Position numbers and translations under genes: made by a program. The notes beneath the pieces were generated by a model. That model was not told the DNA's origin. It ran no database searches and worked only from the letters and a program-made list of their open reading frames with translations. 6,517 bases of DNA from an uncultured Eubacterium sp. (GTDB lineage: Bacteria; Bacillota_A; Clostridia; Lachnospirales; Lachnospiraceae), in assembly GCA_948560485.1 (NCBI GenBank), contig CAOXUF010000122.1:1-6517 (forward strand), in the 5' to 3' direction. Each line of letters opens with the position of its first letter. Position 1 is the first letter of the stretch. Below are positions 3,989 through 6,517 of this stretch, piece after piece.

Positions 3989-6475
3989 CTATATAGGAAT
4001 AATCATTTGTTTTTGTAATTCAGATATTTTTTCATCAATCATTTTTCCATAATCTTTTACTTGTCTGGCGTTTAAAGAAAGCTGATTATGATTGAAAGAT
4101 TTATAGTTCTTCATGCTTTCTAATAGATTATGGTATGTATAGGGGTGAAGAGTATAAGGCAAGTAGGAGGCTAATAAAAAAGTGCATGAATAAAAAATGT
4201 GGGAGGTATGATACGGGCATATTGATTTTGTAAATTCTTTATATAAGCTATTGTATTCGGAAGTAAAAATTCTAAATAAGTCAGGGTCATAGGATGAAGA
4301 GCCATTATGCATATAAAACAGAGTAAGACTGAAATAAAGCTGTAATCCTCTTGTTTGAAAGCGCAGTTGTGAGGAACAATTGGATTCGACAAGGAGATAA
4401 TCTATATATGCCTGAGCGTTAGGTATATAGAATAGCTTGGAGGATATTGTTAAGTAATAAAAGTGCGCTATTTTCAGATAGTATGCATAATAAGGATCAG
4501 TTTTTGCTAAGATTATAAAGGCTTTATCAAGTATCAGTGTGAGATTTGGAACTGTACAATTTGCTGTTGCTTCACCACATTCAGCTAATAGTTTGTTACC
4601 AGTTATAGTTAATATTAAATCTATGATACAATCTGCCATATCACGTATTATATAAGTACTAAGGTAAAAAACTATTTTAGAAGTGTCATTTTTGGGTGAA
4701 AGAGTACTTCGAGGTAATTTTGTGAAAAAATCAATCATGCTTTCTAATGCTTCCGGCATATTTTCGGACTTCATATAATTGGCTTGCTTTTCAAGTAATT
4801 GAGTTGTTATAGAACGTAGTTTTTTGGGAAAAATGACTTCACTCTTTTTATTGTGGGCGACATATAAATAAGGAAGAATTTTTAGGGCATACTTGTAGTT
4901 TCCCAGTCTCATAAATCGTTCAATTATGTCTATCAACAAAATATTCCAGCCTTCAAATGTATCTCGCACATTTCTGCCAATTCGGGAAGGCATGGTAGTA
5001 ACCTGAAAATGGAAGCGAAGAATCATATTAAAAATTAATTGGTATAAATCATCATATGGAAGAGAAAGCGTCTGACCATAGTCAAGAATATCAATAAGCT
5101 TAAATATTTTTTCGCTGTATTCGTTGCAATCTATTGCATACTGGCTCCAAATGGTATCCGAGATAAGGCGGGGCATAAAAAGCTTTGTATTTTCAGAATC
5201 ATAATATTGAAGTATACCATTTGCAACACATGTACTGATAAGAGACTTTCCCCATCTGTTTGATAATAAATTTTGAGAAATGGGCGCTTTTGCCCATATT
5301 GATAATTCTGAAGCATGATTTTTTAAAAAAGTCACGTCATAACTATGTAAAATATGTCCTATCAATAAAAGAATCTGCTGACCAGTATGTTTACCAAAAT
5401 CATAATAGTCAGTATGTATCTTAGTGGTTCCTTTTTTATCCCATATTCCAACATCTTCATCCAGAAGCATATTTTTGGAGAGTGTATTGTTTTTTTGAGA
5501 AAAAGCTTTGGATATTAAGGTCAAGACATAAACATTGTTGTCATATCTTTTGGAGAGGTTATAAATATCATTATCTGTAAAAGCAGAATCAGAGTTATAG
5601 CTATAAAATATTTTTATCAAATTATCGGCAGGACGATTATCTATATCTAATACAACAAAGTCAGATGGAAGTACTTTGCGATAGGTAGTAATAATAATTT
5701 TCAGATTTAACTTGCTCAGGTAGTCTCTGCAAAAAGATAAATCTTCATCTGTAATTTCTGGTCGGTCAATAATAAGTATGGAAGTGGAAGATTTTTCTTT
5801 TAAAATGCTGAGAAGTTCTTCAAGTTGTAATTTTTTGTTCGTCATTCCTATAAAAGATATATTTAATATTTGCTCTTTTAAAGGTATGAAGGGAGTGTCA
5901 TGGGCATCAAGCCAGTGAATATCGGTATGGGAAGTAAAGCTGTATTCGGGTAGCGTATTTATTAAAAGCTGTGTTTTACCGGAACCAGGATTACCAGTTA
6001 AAAATAAAAGATTACTATTTTCCATAGAGGAAAGTATTTGCTGTTCCATAGCTTCCCAATGAACATATTTTTTTTGCGAAACCTTTCCATTATATTGAAA
6101 AAGGATATAAGGATTTAAGGTATTGAAAAAATGTAGAAAAACAAATGCATTCAGTATTGAGTTTAAATCATTCAGCCTAGTGTAATAGGGCAGTTCTTTG
6201 CTTAGTAGATTATTGGCATCTTCTAAGAAACAAGGAATGTTAATATCCTGAGAAATGAATTCTTTTCCTCTATTTTTATATGAAGCCAGTTTATTCAGAT
6301 TATCATATGACAGTTTTTTTGTATTATTGTACAGATTATATAAAGTTGTATCGGTAAATGAGTTTTGAGTAATATTACCAATTAAGTACTCCATAAATTT
6401 AATAATACTTAATCCTTTTTTGTTTGAAATAGTATGAAGCTTAATGAGTTCATAAAGAGTTTTCAAAGTTATCAT
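3989..6475 (-). CDS. STAND-type P-loop ATPase (NB-ARC/AP-ATPase-like) with unrecognised N-terminal domain
   Basis: An 828-residue, probably cytoplasmic, ATPase. Residues 1-125 form a mostly helical domain I cannot assign. The NTPase core follows: FLTGNPGSGKTQ (158-169, Walker A), SILIIDRPE (232-240, Walker B with D237), then KIIITTYRK (259-267), which resembles the IIxTTR motif of NB-ARC proteins. A helical lid (281-325) includes NNVYVLTLISKAF where GLPLAL lies in relatives. Residues 360-450 look like a winged helix, with LFMPRLISD (432-440) at the position of the MHD motif in a degenerate form. About 450-828 are long amphipathic helices, possibly TPR-like, the usual ligand-sensing region of STAND proteins. 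No transmembrane segment is evident. In the family, ATP binding and ligand sensing drive oligomerisation. The gene has an SD (AAGGAG) ten bases ahead of ATG and its own terminator. Base use is distinctly AT-rich compared with the left half. STAND ATPase class is fairly sure; a defence or signalling role is inference. Confidence 0.75.
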   Translation of the reverse strand: MITLKTLYELIKLHTISNKKGLSIIKFMEYLIGNITQNSFTDTTLYNLYNNTKKLSYDNLNKLASYKNRGKEFISQDINIPCFLEDANNLLSKELPYYTRLNDLNSILNAFVFLHFFNTLNPYILFQYNGKVSQKKYVHWEAMEQQILSSMENSNLLFLTGNPGSGKTQLLINTLPEYSFTSHTDIHWLDAHDTPFIPLKEQILNISFIGMTNKKLQLEELLSILKEKSSTSILIIDRPEITDEDLSFCRDYLSKLNLKIIITTYRKVLPSDFVVLDIDNRPADNLIKIFYSYNSDSAFTDNDIYNLSKRYDNNVYVLTLISKAFSQKNNTLSKNMLLDEDVGIWDKKGTTKIHTDYYDFGKHTGQQILLLIGHILHSYDVTFLKNHASELSIWAKAPISQNLLSNRWGKSLISTCVANGILQYYDSENTKLFMPRLISDTIWSQYAIDCNEYSEKIFKLIDILDYGQTLSLPYDDLYQLIFNMILRFHFQVTTMPSRIGRNVRDTFEGWNILLIDIIERFMRLGNYKYALKILPYLYVAHNKKSEVIFPKKLRSITTQLLEKQANYMKSENMPEALESMIDFFTKLPRSTLSPKNDTSKIVFYLSTYIIRDMADCIIDLILTITGNKLLAECGEATANCTVPNLTLILDKAFIILAKTDPYYAYYLKIAHFYYLTISSKLFYIPNAQAYIDYLLVESNCSSQLRFQTRGLQLYFSLTLFYMHNGSSSYDPDLFRIFTSEYNSLYKEFTKSICPYHTSHIFYSCTFLLASYLPYTLHPYTYHNLLESMKNYKSFNHNQLSLNARQVKDYGKMIDEKISELQKQMIIPI

Positions 6476-6485
6476 TATATAAATG

Positions 6486-6491
6486 CTCCTT
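6486..6491 (-). promoter_or_regulatory. Ribosome binding site of the STAND ATPase gene
   Basis: CTCCTT on the plus strand reads AAGGAG on the minus strand, ten bases before the ATG at 6475-6473, and fixes that start. AT-rich sequence upstream (6498-6505) offers TATTAT/TATATT as a possible -10, but any -35 would lie beyond the window edge, so the promoter cannot be judged. Confidence 0.6.
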
Positions 6492-6517
6492 ATTTGGATA
6501 ATATATGAATTTTTTTA

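Noticed and set aside
1..6517. CRISPR arrays, tRNA/rRNA genes, insertion-sequence ends, integrase or attachment sites
   Set aside because: No regularly spaced repeats, cloverleaf-like segments, transposase motifs or paired terminal repeats were seen on either strand.

Overview
The window looks like an accessory segment of a low-to-moderate-GC Firmicute, most likely a Lachnospiraceae-type gut clostridium. It has strong GGAGG-type ribosome binding sites, a phage-type exonuclease/annealing gene pair of the kind common in that group, a DUF5688-like protein, and AT-rich cargo. It reads as part of a prophage or an integrative/conjugative element. No integrase, structural gene or attachment site is inside the window, so the element type cannot be fixed.

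Positions 1-3823, plus strand. First comes the last 17 codons of an unidentified upstream gene. Next is a YqaJ/lambda-exonuclease-family nuclease that has lost its N-terminal segment. A compact type II toxin-antitoxin module follows (Phd/YefM antitoxin and RelE/ParE toxin, sharing ATGA), with its own probable extended -10 promoter and a hairpin/T-tract behind it. Then come a Rad52/Rad22-family single-strand annealing protein, a small acidic protein of unknown function, a DUF5688-like protein, and a 32-residue hydrophobic peptide gene too short for ordinary gene callers. The nuclease and annealing protein would normally form a two-component recombination system. Here the TA module separates them, and the nuclease appears to lack its first conserved motif.

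Positions 3824-3988 are a convergent intergenic gap. It holds a 13-bp perfect hairpin that serves as a terminator for the minus-strand gene.

Positions 3989-6475, minus strand. One large, markedly AT-rich gene encodes an 828-residue P-loop ATPase with STAND (NB-ARC/AP-ATPase-like) architecture: a helical N-terminal domain I do not recognise, an NTPase core (Walker A 161-168, Walker B ending at D237), a probable winged helix, and a long helical C-terminus. It has its own ribosome binding site and terminator and differs in composition from the left half, so it looks like independently acquired cargo. A sensor or defence role is plausible by analogy with bacterial STAND proteins, but nothing in the window proves it. 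It is the best candidate for an undescribed system here.
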